A stretch of DNA of 64,000 nucleotides from Caldicellulosiruptor hydrothermalis 108 (GCF_000166355.1 NC_014652.1:2144928-2208927), one strand, 5' to 3'. Positions 38,013-47,610 are shown, counted from the stretch's first letter. Notes: generated by a model from the letters alone, not told the origin. Made by a program: numbers and translations.

Positions 38013-38177
38013 AAAAGTATCTTGCGCCCCCTTTTGTTTTTGCTCACATAAATTTTCTTTCGAAACTTCAACACATAATTTTAATTTAACTTTTGAAAAT
38101 TTCAATTGAAAAAATAACCTGCACTTTTCTTTCCTTAAATTTTAGAAAATGATATGTTATATTTCTACAACAAAAGA

Positions 38178-38199
38178 GCCTCCTTTTTGTCAAGGAGGC
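38178..38199 (-). terminator. Terminator after the YabE-like gene
   Basis: GCCTCCTT / AAGGAGGC hairpin; on the minus strand followed by TCTTTTGTTG. On the plus strand it is followed by TTGTTTTTTT, so it could work both ways. Confidence 0.75.
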
Positions 38200-38220
38200 C
38201 TTGTTTTTTTCTCCAATTTT

Positions 38221-39249
38221 TTAGTTTGCAAGCACATAAACTTTTACACGCCGCACACCAAATTTATACGCATCCTTTTCAACAAACACATCTATTCTGT
38301 TCCCTTTGATAGCAGAACCTGTGTCAAGGGCTGTTGCAAAACCATATCCTTCCACATAAAGCCTTGTTCCAAGCGGAATCACCCGCGGGTCAACCGCAAC
38401 AACACCGCGCCGAACTCTGTGACCTGTTGCAGTCCTGCCATAGTCGGGGTGAGATGGACTTTTTCCCGTATCACTCGGGGTCAAAGAATATGCAGTTGCT
38501 ATCATTGTATAAACTTTTCTGTATCTGACCACTTCTCCTCTTGATGTCTTGAACCACCTTATTGCTCCAACTTCAACAATCCTCGGCTTCGGAGCTTTGA
38601 CAACTCTTTCCTCAATCAACTTCCTCTCAACTTCTTTACCATCTTCCAAGACAACTTTGTATCTTCTTTCTTTGATACCATCCTGCCCTTGCTGGACAAC
38701 CTTTTGCTTTCCGTAGTCCATATTGTAGTTCATCTTTGTAACTGTACTGAAAGGTATCTTTTGTTTTTCCACGACCACCTTCTCTGTTACCTTAGTAATT
38801 TTAATGACAGTAGGCTTATCAAGAAGCTGAGAAAGAGGAAGATTTACCTTGTCCAACTTTCCAAGAACAACCCCTGCTTTTTTTATTGCATCCTCAACAG
38901 TACCGCTTGGAATATACACAACTTTTTCCTCGTCGCCAACAAGTATTTTCACTTCAAAAGCTCTTTTTATTATTATCTGGGTATTTTCATTTATTTTTGA
39001 GTCCAAAGAAGGCGAGACATAGTCATCTTTTGTCAAGTAAATTTGATTTTCTTCTAAAACCTCTCTTACTGTGGACTTAATTGTTTTATAATAAAATGTC
39101 TTGCCGTCAATTGTTATGCTAACTTCTTTCACCAGTGCCTGTGCAGTCATGGCGCCAAGCAGGACTGACAAAACAAATACAATGACAAAAGCCAGGATAA
39201 GCTTCTTCATATCCCTTGGCCTTGCCACAAGGCACTTGAATTTATTCAT
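38221..39249 (-). CDS. Secreted G5/3D-domain cell-wall protein (YabE/RpfB-like)
   Basis: 342 residues from the ATG at 39249, five bases after AGGAGGT. Signal anchor around residues 16-40. Two DUF348 (YabE) domains (about 45-140), a G5 domain (about 145-235: KVVVEKQKIPFSTV) and a C-terminal 3D domain with the three Asp: TAYSLTPSDTG, RRGVVAVDPRVIPLGTRLYV and ATALDTGSAIKGNRIDVF. The 3D fold resembles lytic transglycosylases, so it probably trims peptidoglycan. A strong promoter and a palindrome lie upstream. Confidence 0.92.
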   Translation of the reverse strand: MNKFKCLVARPRDMKKLILAFVIVFVLSVLLGAMTAQALVKEVSITIDGKTFYYKTIKSTVREVLEENQIYLTKDDYVSPSLDSKINENTQIIIKRAFEVKILVGDEEKVVYIPSGTVEDAIKKAGVVLGKLDKVNLPLSQLLDKPTVIKITKVTEKVVVEKQKIPFSTVTKMNYNMDYGKQKVVQQGQDGIKERRYKVVLEDGKEVERKLIEERVVKAPKPRIVEVGAIRWFKTSRGEVVRYRKVYTMIATAYSLTPSDTGKSPSHPDYGRTATGHRVRRGVVAVDPRVIPLGTRLYVEGYGFATALDTGSAIKGNRIDVFVEKDAYKFGVRRVKVYVLAN

Positions 39250-39296
39250 AATCAACCTCCTACAAAATGGATTTGTTTAGCAAAAACTTCTTTGTT

Positions 39297-39325
39297 ATTT
39301 TAATTTAAAAAAAATTTTTTGTCAA
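39297..39325 (-). promoter_or_regulatory. Strong sigma-A promoter of the YabE-like gene
   Basis: Read on the minus strand: a perfect TTGACA (39320-39325), 17-base spacer, TAAAAT (39297-39302), and about 47 bases of leader to the ATG. Confidence 0.75.
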
Positions 39326-39335
39326 ATCACCTTAA

Positions 39336-39358
39336 AAGTCAAGAAATTTTCTTGACTT
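39336..39358. promoter_or_regulatory. 23-base perfect palindrome upstream of the YabE-like promoter
   Basis: AAGTCAAGAAA T TTTCTTGACTT, 10 bases upstream of the -35. Candidate regulator-binding site; a hairpin of another RNA is the alternative. The rest of 39250-39608 shows no other feature. Confidence 0.4.
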
Positions 39359-39608
39359 GCAACACCTTTCATATATGAATTTTATACCTTTTGCCCATAC
39401 TCTATACAAAAATTTTATCAACTTTAAACTAATTTTTATGCCATTTATGTGTCTTAAGAGTATTTCATTGGTTTGAATGCCCTTTTTTGTATTTAACAAA
39501 ATTTTGAAAAGTCATATTAGCAAATCCATAGTTTATCTTTCTGTTTATTCTATGAAAAAAAGAGTAAAATAGATAGTGTAAAAACTTGTTTTAAGAGATG
39601 ATGGAAAT

Positions 39609-40214
39609 ATGATTGAATTTTTGAAATACATGGTTGACAATTTCGGACTTTGGGGAATATTTTTGATATTGGCTGTGGAAGGGCTTGGAATTCCATTCCC
39701 CACCCAGATTGCTTACCTTGGCGCAGTAGCACTTTTAAACTTTCACAAATTTACACCTTTTACATTGATAATGGTGATATCTCTGGGAAATCTTTGTGGA
39801 AATGTGGTTGTGAACCTTCTTCTCAGAAGTGGAAGAAAGAAAATAATAAGTTTTTTTGAAAGGCTTTTGAGGATAAAAAAAGAGACGCTTGAGAGCGTCA
39901 ACAGCTTTTTTGTAAAATATGGAATATTTGCTGTGCCGGTAGCAAGAATAATAGGAGTTCCGCGCACCCCCGTTATTTTCTTGGCAGGAATTAGTAAAAT
40001 GAATTTCTATGAATATGTCATATCCTCATTTATTGGCAATACCATCTGGGCAACATTTTATGTGTATTTTTATTGGTATGGGTTTAGCTTTTTCAAATTT
40101 CTTTATAAAAAAGACACACATCTTTTCTGGCTTGCCATCTTAGTGTTGGTTTTTATTGTAATATTAGCATGGACCATATTTTTAAAGCTATGGAGAAGAA
40201 GGAGAAGAATTTGA
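39609..40214 (+). CDS. DedA family membrane protein
   Basis: 201 residues with four or five membrane segments. DedA/SNARE-associated signature: EGLGIPFPTQIAYLGAVALL near residue 25 and ARIIGVPRTPVIFLAGISKMN near 115. The family is thought to scramble or flip lipids, including undecaprenyl phosphate. It converges with the CoA-disulfide reductase and shares 27 bases with its 3' end. Confidence 0.9.
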   Translation: MIEFLKYMVDNFGLWGIFLILAVEGLGIPFPTQIAYLGAVALLNFHKFTPFTLIMVISLGNLCGNVVVNLLLRSGRKKIISFFERLLRIKKETLESVNSFFVKYGIFAVPVARIIGVPRTPVIFLAGISKMNFYEYVISSFIGNTIWATFYVYFYWYGFSFFKFLYKKDTHLFWLAILVLVFIVILAWTIFLKLWRRRRRI

Positions 40215-41876
40215 GGTACTTCTTTCAAGCAGCTGCTCTAAAGTCACGTTCGAAATACCGCCTGAAAGGTTATAAACCTTTCTAAATCCGTTTTGCTGCA
40301 GAATGTTCTGGGCGATATTTGAACTTACCCCGCTGTTACAGTATACAATTATCTGCTTGTCTTTTGGAAGCAGATTCATTTTATTTTGCAGCATCTCAAG
40401 AGGAATATTTACAGCACCCTTTATGTGCTTGATTTTATACTGCTCAGGCGTCCTAACATCCAGAACAACAAAATCTTCACCTTTTTGCATCTTTTCCAAA
40501 AGCTTTTCCTGCGTACAATTAAATTTTCTCTTGTCAAGAAAGTTTGACATAACCATGCCAACATAGTGAACAGGGTCTTTTGCAGACGAAAATGGCGGTG
40601 CATAAGCTAAATCAAGCTGGAAAAGATCATCTGTTGTGAGCCCTGCCCAGATGGCTGTTGCCAAAACGTCTATCCTTTTGTCAACTCCTTTTGTGCCAAC
40701 AATTTGGGCACCTATAATTTTTCGCGAGGAAAGTTCGGCTAAAGCTTTTATTGTCATCTTTTCAGACCCAGGATACGCCGTTGTTATATGCGGTTTTGTA
40801 ATGTGCCCTACATCATACTCAATTCCATCCTGCTGTGCCATCTTTTCTGTATAGCCTGTTTGTGCAACTGTAAGGTCAAACACTTTGAAAATTGATGTTG
40901 CCAAAATGCCACTGAACTTCATGCTACCACCTGTTGCATTTTCACCTGCTATTCTTCCCATCTTGTTAGCCGTTGAGCCAAGTGGCACGTACATGGTTTT
41001 GCCATTTAGCTTGAAATACACAGCAGCACAGTCACCTGCTGCAAAGATTCCTTCAATGTTTGTTCTCATATACTCATCAACCTTGATAGCTCCATTTGGC
41101 AAAAGCTGTATACCACTTCCTTCTAAAAATTGGGTAGAAGGTCTTACTCCCACTGCAAGCAAAACAAAGTCTGCCTCCACTTTGCTACCGTCGCTCAAAA
41201 TGGCTCTTTTTACTCTCTTGTCTCCTTCAAACCTCAAAACGGAGGTGCTGGTTTTTATCCTAACACCTTTTTGTTCAAGATAGCTCTCAACAAGCCTTGC
41301 CATGTCACTATCCAAGTTTGGAAGAATATTTTCCTGTTTTTCCACAATGCATACATCCATCCCCAAAACCTTCAAAGCTTCTGCCATTTCAAGTCCAATG
41401 TACCCACCACCAACTATCAAGGCTTTCTTGGGAAAATAGGTATTTATAAACTCTTTTATTCTATCTGCATCCTTGACATTTCGAAGGACAAATATGCCCT
41501 CAAGCTCTATGCCATCAATCTGGGGTATCACAGGATGTGCTCCTGTTGCTATAATTAACTTGTCAAAACTATTTTCAAAGGTATTACCAGTATTTAAATC
41601 CTTGACAATCACCTTTTTGTTTTGTACATCAACTTTTAAAACCTCATGAGCTGTTCTCACATCAACATTAAACTTTTTGAAATATTGGCTATCTCTTGGA
41701 ACAATGCTTTTCCTGTTATCTATCACACCCGAAATATAGTATGCAAGAGAACAACCAGAGTATGATATGTCAGTGTCTTTGTCATATACAATGATTTCAG
41801 CTTTGTCATCATTTCGTCTTATTTTCATCGCAGCTGTCATCCCACCTGCAACAGCACCAATCACTATATACTTCAT
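40188..41876 (-). CDS. CoA-disulfide reductase fused to rhodanese (CoADR-RHD)
   Basis: 562 residues. FAD motif at the N-terminus (GAVAGGMTAAM), the active Cys42 in SYSGCSLAYYI, NAD-binding GGGYIGLEMAEAL, then a dimerisation domain and a C-terminal rhodanese domain of about 100 residues with the loop Cys in VYCNSGVSS (near 520). This family reduces CoA disulfide or persulfide with NAD(P)H, and with the rhodanese part may handle polysulfide. Role: thiol and sulfur balance or peroxide defence in an anaerobe. A Ser/Pro tail (SNSSPSSP) ends the protein. Confidence 0.9.
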   Translation of the reverse strand: MKYIVIGAVAGGMTAAMKIRRNDDKAEIIVYDKDTDISYSGCSLAYYISGVIDNRKSIVPRDSQYFKKFNVDVRTAHEVLKVDVQNKKVIVKDLNTGNTFENSFDKLIIATGAHPVIPQIDGIELEGIFVLRNVKDADRIKEFINTYFPKKALIVGGGYIGLEMAEALKVLGMDVCIVEKQENILPNLDSDMARLVESYLEQKGVRIKTSTSVLRFEGDKRVKRAILSDGSKVEADFVLLAVGVRPSTQFLEGSGIQLLPNGAIKVDEYMRTNIEGIFAAGDCAAVYFKLNGKTMYVPLGSTANKMGRIAGENATGGSMKFSGILATSIFKVFDLTVAQTGYTEKMAQQDGIEYDVGHITKPHITTAYPGSEKMTIKALAELSSRKIIGAQIVGTKGVDKRIDVLATAIWAGLTTDDLFQLDLAYAPPFSSAKDPVHYVGMVMSNFLDKRKFNCTQEKLLEKMQKGEDFVVLDVRTPEQYKIKHIKGAVNIPLEMLQNKMNLLPKDKQIIVYCNSGVSSNIAQNILQQNGFRKVYNLSGGISNVTLEQLLERSTSNSSPSSP

Positions 41877-42069
41877 CTTTTATTTTCACCATCCTTTTTA
41901 AAAGTCTTTTTTCGATTCTAATATACCCTTTTGCTATCCATTTAAAAACACATCTTTGTGTAAAAATTTTCCTTAAAAATATTTTTACAATTGCGAAACA
42001 CAAAACCCAATTTTATGTGGGATAATATAATTGAAAGAAAAATTCAAAATGAAAAGAGGTGATTTTTCA

Positions 42070-42960
42070 GTGAAAAGGATAAAGACAATAATTGGTATAG
42101 GACTTATTGCAATCCTGATTTTAAGTGTAAGCCTTGCATTTGCAGGTTCTTCAAAGGCAAGCCTTCCGGTAGCTTTCAAGGGCAATCTTACAAAGCTCTG
42201 TTTTGGAAAATTTGGAAAAGACGCTGCAGGTATAAACCTTGACATCGCTGGCACAATTGAAAATATCCTTGGCATGAAAAAAGAGGATATTCAAAAACAG
42301 ATTCAAAGTGGAAAGTCTTTCACAGACATCTTAAAGGATAAAGGTCTGACACTTGACCAGTTCAAATCAAAACTTTTAGAAAGTCTTTATGCAAAGATTG
42401 ATGATGCTGTTAAAAACAACAAAATAACAAGCGACAAAGCAACGCAGTTAAAACAGAGCTTAAAACAGAAAATAGACAGCTGGGACGGAAAGCTTCCTTT
42501 CTTTGGTTTTAAAGTCAAAGCATTCTCAAAAGACTTTTACAACCTTGACATGTTAAGCGATATTGCAACAATCCTTGGTATGACAAAAGATAGCCTTTTA
42601 AACGAGCTGAAAAATGGAAAGACCATTGCAGACCTAATCAAGTCCAAGAATATTCTTGAGGCGGACTTCAAAAACAAATTAATCTCAATGCAGACTGCAA
42701 AAATTGATAAACTCTTGCAGGAAGGTAAAATAACAAAAGACCAGGCAGACAAAATGAAAGAAGCTGTTAAGACAAAAATCTCAAACTGGGACCTTTCAAA
42801 GGGATTTGCTCCACGAGGATTTGGCAGAAAATTCAAAGGTGCAGCAGGAATGGACGGCACCATGATGCGCGGATTTGGTACAAAAATGAGAGGATTTTGG
42901 CCAAATCAGGGAACAAACCAGAACACAAATAGCTTTTCAACAAATAATGTAGCATTTTAA
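42070..42960 (+). CDS. Secreted helical repeat protein (DUF2680/YckD-like)
   Basis: 296 residues from a GTG start at 42070, seven bases after AGAGGTG. A signal peptide runs to about AFAGSSKA. Two similar blocks follow, roughly residues 50-130 and 160-235, each with IATILGMTKDSLLNELKNGK-like helix, a KLISMQTAKIDKLLQEGKIT-like helix and a WD... end. The C-terminal 55 residues are rich in Gly, Arg, Asn and Thr. The pattern resembles DUF2680 secreted proteins; no biochemical role is known. Confidence 0.7.
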   Translation: MKRIKTIIGIGLIAILILSVSLAFAGSSKASLPVAFKGNLTKLCFGKFGKDAAGINLDIAGTIENILGMKKEDIQKQIQSGKSFTDILKDKGLTLDQFKSKLLESLYAKIDDAVKNNKITSDKATQLKQSLKQKIDSWDGKLPFFGFKVKAFSKDFYNLDMLSDIATILGMTKDSLLNELKNGKTIADLIKSKNILEADFKNKLISMQTAKIDKLLQEGKITKDQADKMKEAVKTKISNWDLSKGFAPRGFGRKFKGAAGMDGTMMRGFGTKMRGFWPNQGTNQNTNSFSTNNVAF

Positions 42961-42966
42961 AAACAT

Positions 42967-43012
42967 AAGGGGCTTTGAGGGATATTTTCCCAAAAAGCCC
43001 CTTTTCTTTTTT
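42967..43012. terminator. Bidirectional terminator
   Basis: AAGGGGCTTT / AAAGCCCCTT hairpin with a long T-tract (TTTTCTTTTTTTT) on the plus strand, between two convergent genes. Confidence 0.85.
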
Positions 43013-44680
43013 TTAGAAGTCATAAAAGCAAGACCCTCCAATGAACTCTCTTATGATAGATTGTGGTGGGATTTCTCTTTCGTCCTCAATTGTGAGGATA
43101 AAGCTCAAAAAATGCAAAAGCCTCTGTGCTTCGCTATATTCCTCATCTTCTCTTGTGATTGTCCTAAGTAGCGGTACGGCATATTTTTTCAAAACAGCAA
43201 GCTCATAAATTAGTGCTGAATTGAACATGGCATCTGCCATCTCCTGGTATGGAAAAATGTTTTTCTCCTCGCCGTTTCTAACAGACGGCCACATAGAAAT
43301 TGTTCTTTTAGCAGTTGCACCCCTTGTTCTTGCATCCCTTACAATCCTTCTCAGTATTCTATAATCTGTTGTCTGTATTCTGTTGTGTTTGTCAAGATTT
43401 AAATGTGTCAAGGCACTTACATATATTCTGAACTTATTTTCATCAGGTATCATTGGGGTAAGTCTGTTGTTTAGTCCATGTATCCCCTCGATTATTATTA
43501 TGTCGTTCTTTTCAAGCTTGACAGGTCTTTCAAACGTCCTTTTTCGCTCTATGAAATTAAACCGTGGCAGAACAACCTCCTTGCCATCTATTAAATCTTT
43601 CAGCTGTTTGTTAAAAAGCTCAACATCAATAGCTTCAATCGATTCATAGTCAGGCTTGCCGTTTTCGTCAAGTGGAACTTTATCTTCAAAAAAGTAATCG
43701 TCAAGACCTATATAAACAGGATTTTTGCCATTTACTTTAAGCTGGATAGAAAGCCTCTGTGCAAAGGTTGTTTTTCCAGATGATGATGGTCCGGATATCA
43801 AAACAACTTTTATCAGCGGATTTTGCGAAATCTGGTCAGCTAAGTATGCTATCTTTTTTTCGTGCAGGGCTTCCGAGACTCTTATAAATTCTCTTATCTT
43901 TCCGCTTGCTATCACCTCATTGAGCTCACCGATGCTGCTTACCCCAAGTATCTTGCCCCAGTTTTTGTACTCGTGGTATACTGCAAACAGTTTCTTGTTC
44001 TCAACAAACTCTTGAAGTTTAAACGGGTCTGACTTGTCTGGGTACAAAAGCACCATACCATCGTGGTATTGAATTAAGTCAAAAATTTTTAGATATCCTG
44101 TGGAGGGCACAAGATGACCATAAAAATAATCAACATAATCCCCACAGTAGTAAATGTAAACATAGTCGTTTTCTGAAAACTTTATTGTTCTTGCTTTATC
44201 GTAAAAGCCTTTTTCTTCAAAAAGTTTAACTGCATCCTCTTTTGACACCTTTTCTCTTCTAAATTGAAAATCCTGCTCCACTATCCATTTCATCTTTTGT
44301 TTTATAAGCTCTATGTCCTGGCTGCTTAGCTTTCTGTTTTCAACCTCACAGTAAAGCCCTTTTGAAAGAGAATGCTGAACATTCACAGCTTCTTTAAAAA
44401 GCATCCTTGTTGCAACAATCAAAACAAAAATGAGGCTTCTTCTGTAAATCCTCATACCATCTTCCTGTGTCATGTCAATAAACTTTACTTTGCAATTCTT
44501 AGAGATTACATATTTTAACTCTTTTATCTCATTGTCAACCTTTGCAGCAACTATAGGAGATTTAAAATAACTTTCAAACCTTGGAACAAAGCTCAAAAGA
44601 TTTGTCCCAACCTCTACATCTTCATATACATTTACATCTTCAAAAAATACCCTGACAGTGCTACTGCCTTTCTGCACCAA
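43013..44680 (-). CDS. Uridine kinase-like P-loop protein with TGS and ThrRS-editing-like domain
   Basis: 555 residues. An N-terminal TGS-like part (FEDVNVYEDVEVGTNLL), then a region like the second additional domain of threonyl-tRNA synthetase (residues about 60-240), then a nucleoside kinase domain with P-loop SGPSSSGKTTFAQRL (about 298) and GLDDYFF, IIEGIHGLN. Clostridia and thermophiles carry this fused protein; its substrate is not established. It overlaps the upstream diguanylate cyclase by 20 bases. Confidence 0.85.
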   Translation of the reverse strand: MVQKGSSTVRVFFEDVNVYEDVEVGTNLLSFVPRFESYFKSPIVAAKVDNEIKELKYVISKNCKVKFIDMTQEDGMRIYRRSLIFVLIVATRMLFKEAVNVQHSLSKGLYCEVENRKLSSQDIELIKQKMKWIVEQDFQFRREKVSKEDAVKLFEEKGFYDKARTIKFSENDYVYIYYCGDYVDYFYGHLVPSTGYLKIFDLIQYHDGMVLLYPDKSDPFKLQEFVENKKLFAVYHEYKNWGKILGVSSIGELNEVIASGKIREFIRVSEALHEKKIAYLADQISQNPLIKVVLISGPSSSGKTTFAQRLSIQLKVNGKNPVYIGLDDYFFEDKVPLDENGKPDYESIEAIDVELFNKQLKDLIDGKEVVLPRFNFIERKRTFERPVKLEKNDIIIIEGIHGLNNRLTPMIPDENKFRIYVSALTHLNLDKHNRIQTTDYRILRRIVRDARTRGATAKRTISMWPSVRNGEEKNIFPYQEMADAMFNSALIYELAVLKKYAVPLLRTITREDEEYSEAQRLLHFLSFILTIEDEREIPPQSIIREFIGGSCFYDF

Positions 44681-46337
44681 AGTCGCCCCCTTTGCTTTTT
44701 AGTTTTTCGTCGTACATTCTCATATCAGCAATCTTAAGAAGCTCATCAAGGCTGGTTGTATCGTCTGGATACACAGCAACTCCACAGCTTACTCTTATCT
44801 TTTTGGGAAGCTGAAGTTCTGATTCCTTTTCTATCAATTGTTTTATATTTTTAATTCTATCTTCTATAGCATCTTTGCTGCAATTTTTGAATATAACTGC
44901 AAATTCATCTCCTCCAAGCCTTGCTGGAATATCTGTTTTTCGGATATTGTCTCTTATAATCCTACCAATCATCCTTATAGCTTTGTCTCCCACGCTATGT
45001 CCGTAAAAATCGTTCAAAAGCTTTAGATTATCCATATCGAAAAAAGCTACACAAAACTTGTTTTTGTACCTATCTGCAGCTATTGACTCTAAAATCAACT
45101 CCTTTATAAAGTACCTTCTGTTGTAAAGACCTGTAAGCTCATCCTCTGTGGATAAATTCCTTATCTTCTCAATTCTCTCAATCTGAGAAAGAAGAGCTTG
45201 AGAAAAATTCATAAAGATTGTAAGACCATCTTTGAGTTCATCAGTTATGTTAAAGTTTTTAATCTTCGAATAGCAAATCAGAAAACCTACAAGCCTGTTA
45301 TATCTGTGAACAGGGACATATACTACACTCTGAAAGGCCTGAGATATTTTATTTTTCAGAACCTTACAATCAAAAAGGTTTTCGAATTCGTTTATATCAA
45401 ATATACTAATTTGCATTATCTGTGAAAGCTTTTGTGTAATTTTTATTTCTACATCAATACCCTCAAATTCATCTTGTGCACTTTCATCTCTGAATACAAC
45501 AAGTTTATAATTCTCATCCTCTTGATGGTAATAAAAGCAAATTCTTGGAAACGTCTTTGAATACGCTTCATAGATGAACTCAACAAGAAGTTCAAAGCTC
45601 TTTTGTATATCAAGCCTCTCTTTCAAGACTTCTGTGCTGAATTTTGCCAGGCTGTGTAAAAATTTGACTCTTTGCATTGCTATCGCAAGAAAGATTGCAA
45701 CAAAGAGATAAAGCATAGCTCCATTTTGGACTGCTTCTGAAAAAAGAACCCCTTTCCTCTTAAAGAGTGCCAGAACTATTTCTCCAACTGCAAAAGCTAA
45801 GACAAAGACTCTAAAGCTTTTTGTTTGCTTGAAATAAAAGTTAGTAAAGCTCATATATATCAGCACTAAAATACCAAATGCTATAAGAACTTCGCTGAAA
45901 ATGTACAAACTACTTGCAGAGGTTTGAGAATGTAAAAAAATAGGAAACTTCTGACCCTTTATTTTTTCAAATATCAACAAAACAATAAATATCAGTGTTA
46001 CATTTATCCACAGTGAGGCTTTTGACAGGAAATCTTTTAATTTTTCTTTGCATAAAACAGAAAACACAAGCGCATATATTATAAGAAGCTTTGAAAAGAT
46101 GTTCAAAAAGACAATCGCTTGAATACCTTCCAAGCTATTTATTGTTTCTTTCTCCAAATTTAGTACATATAAGAATTTGAAAACCACAAGTGACAAAAAA
46201 ACTTTTCCAAAGCTATAAATTAGCGTATTTTTTATTTCTTTACCAAGAAATGCTGACACAATAAATATTCCACTTACTGCAACAACTCCAACTATTTCAA
46301 ACAGTTTGTAAAAGCAAAATTCTAATTGAGCACTCAC
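44661..46337 (-). CDS. Membrane-bound diguanylate cyclase with GAF-like sensor
   Basis: 558 residues, GTG start with AAGGAATGAG before it. Seven or so N-terminal membrane segments (about 1-225, a 7TM sensor type), a GAF-like middle, and a GGDEF domain near 400-540 with intact LGGDEFAVIF. It makes c-di-GMP. Translational overlap with the uridine-kinase-like gene suggests a shared operon. An IS1341-type element lies 97 bases upstream of its start. Confidence 0.88.
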   Translation of the reverse strand: MSAQLEFCFYKLFEIVGVVAVSGIFIVSAFLGKEIKNTLIYSFGKVFLSLVVFKFLYVLNLEKETINSLEGIQAIVFLNIFSKLLIIYALVFSVLCKEKLKDFLSKASLWINVTLIFIVLLIFEKIKGQKFPIFLHSQTSASSLYIFSEVLIAFGILVLIYMSFTNFYFKQTKSFRVFVLAFAVGEIVLALFKRKGVLFSEAVQNGAMLYLFVAIFLAIAMQRVKFLHSLAKFSTEVLKERLDIQKSFELLVEFIYEAYSKTFPRICFYYHQEDENYKLVVFRDESAQDEFEGIDVEIKITQKLSQIMQISIFDINEFENLFDCKVLKNKISQAFQSVVYVPVHRYNRLVGFLICYSKIKNFNITDELKDGLTIFMNFSQALLSQIERIEKIRNLSTEDELTGLYNRRYFIKELILESIAADRYKNKFCVAFFDMDNLKLLNDFYGHSVGDKAIRMIGRIIRDNIRKTDIPARLGGDEFAVIFKNCSKDAIEDRIKNIKQLIEKESELQLPKKIRVSCGVAVYPDDTTSLDELLKIADMRMYDEKLKSKGGDFGAERQ

Positions 46338-46434
46338 AATATCTCATTCCTTTATTTTTGTTTTCTATATTCAAACAGCCTATATTTAATATATTCCCGA
46401 AAAAGGGGGATTGATTTTTATTATACTCTACTTT

Positions 46435-47146
46435 GTGAACTACCAACCACCTATAGAGGTGGTGGCTTCGCGAGAAGTTTGGTAGCTTTATGCTACCCTT
46501 ATTCTCACAGGGTGGTTCACATACCCACTACTGACTATCTGCACCAAAGCAGATTCGCCAGCTACTTTTTTCAATATGTTTATTGCACCGTTTATATCTG
46601 CATTTGCTACATATCCACACTCCCTGCATACATATAATCCCCTATACTTTCTGTTGCTTTTCTTTACTATCCCACACTTGCTACACATCTGTGAAGTGTA
46701 ACTCTCATCTACTTCTACGTACCCTACACCATAGAAACGACATTTTGCTTCAAGCTTTCTCTTAAATTTCTCATGCGGAATACTCACAAAGTTTTGATTA
46801 CTCACTTTGCCAAGTTCTATCTCTTGTTTTATGTTCTTCATTTCTCCAACTACTACTGTGCCAATTTGATTGTTTAGGCAATGCTTAACTATATGATACA
46901 CTCTTTCATAAGCAAGTCTCTTATGATTTTCAAAATAATACTGTCGAACGTGATAGAGAGCATAGTTGTACAGATTCTTTGAAAGATGGCATAGGATTCT
47001 TAGTAACCTGTACGTTTGTTTATAGCATCTTATATGATTCTTCTGAGTTTTATACACTTAACATCACCTGAAGAATATTGTATCATATTTTCAGCAATTT
47101 ATCTCCATCTTACAGAAGATGTCTTCTTGCTGGATTTGAATTTTTG
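46435..47146 (-). mobile_element. IS1341-type TnpB element, copy 3 (internally deleted)
   Basis: 712 bp. It keeps both ends: right end GTAGTTCAC at 46435 with the CCACC/GGTGG hairpin, and a left end with CAAAAATT...GCAAGAAGAC close to the copies at 4.8 and 19.4 kb (a six-base insertion). It is preceded by TTTAT (47147-47151 on the minus strand). A deletion inside tnpB removes 216 codons in frame. It is more diverged from copies 1 and 2 than they are from each other, so it is older. Confidence 0.85.
46488..47057 (-). pseudogene. TnpB with large in-frame internal deletion
   Basis: 189 residues: residues 1-55 of TnpB joined to the region from about residue 272. RuvC-I Asp197 is lost, as are the REC and wedge parts; RuvC-II Glu (VVGEMKN) and RuvC-III Asp (NADINGAIN) and the four zinc cysteines (CSKCG...CREC) remain. 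The product cannot cleave DNA. The frame stays open although the sequence has many substitutions relative to copies 1 and 2. Same promoter-like left end and AGGTGATGTTAA ribosome-binding region. Confidence 0.85.
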
Positions 47147-47159
47147 ATAAAAAATTTAA

Positions 47160-47185
47160 AAGGGAGACTTTTGAAAATCTCCCTT
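47160..47185 (-). terminator. Terminator after the 47.2-kb unknown gene
   Basis: AAGGGAGA / TCTCCCTT with inner TTTT/AAAA pairing; on the minus strand it is followed by a T-rich tract that leads into the TTTAT target of element copy 3. Confidence 0.7.
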
Positions 47186-47202
47186 GGTTTTCGACCAATT
47201 CT

Positions 47203-47610
47203 TTATGATTCTACTCTGAATATCTCATCAGCAATTAAAATAAAGTTGCTCAGGTCAAAGAGTAAACTTCCTTCCGCGAAAAGTTCATAGAGCAAGATTT
47301 TTTTGTTTGCATGCAAAGCCTCAATCCAAGCTTTGAAATGTCCTAAATCTACAAAGTGTTTTTTTATAGCAGTAACATCGATAAACACAACTTCAAGAGA
47401 TTCCTGCCAGAACTCAACGCAAACGTTTGGAAAAAGAAGTTTTTTGAGTCGCTGGTAAACCTTTTCAGAGCCAAAAAAAGAAAACCTCTCAAGTTCAAGA
47501 AGGCGTGCAAGAACAAGAATACTTGAGATAAGATGGGCTTCGCCTACATAGGGTTTTAGAACTGTCAGAGCGTGGGAGGTCACAAGTTCATGTCCTTCAA
47601 GTACTATCAT
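47203..47610 (-). CDS. Unknown 135-residue protein
   Basis: ATG at 47610 follows GGGAGGATAAG. The frame is open far upstream to 47892, but that part runs through the SRP RNA gene and is not coding. The protein has mixed alpha/beta character, two hydrophobic helices (LISSILVLARLLELERF, LFDLSNFILIADEIF) and no signal peptide. No family recognised. Confidence 0.55.
   Translation of the reverse strand: MIVLEGHELVTSHALTVLKPYVGEAHLISSILVLARLLELERFSFFGSEKVYQRLKKLLFPNVCVEFWQESLEVVFIDVTAIKKHFVDLGHFKAWIEALHANKKILLYELFAEGSLLFDLSNFILIADEIFRVES

Noticed and set aside
46488-47057. Deleted TnpB as a TldR-type dead-nuclease repressor
   Set aside because: TldR proteins keep the RNA- and DNA-binding parts and lose catalytic residues. 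Here the whole middle, including the nucleic-acid binding parts, is missing.
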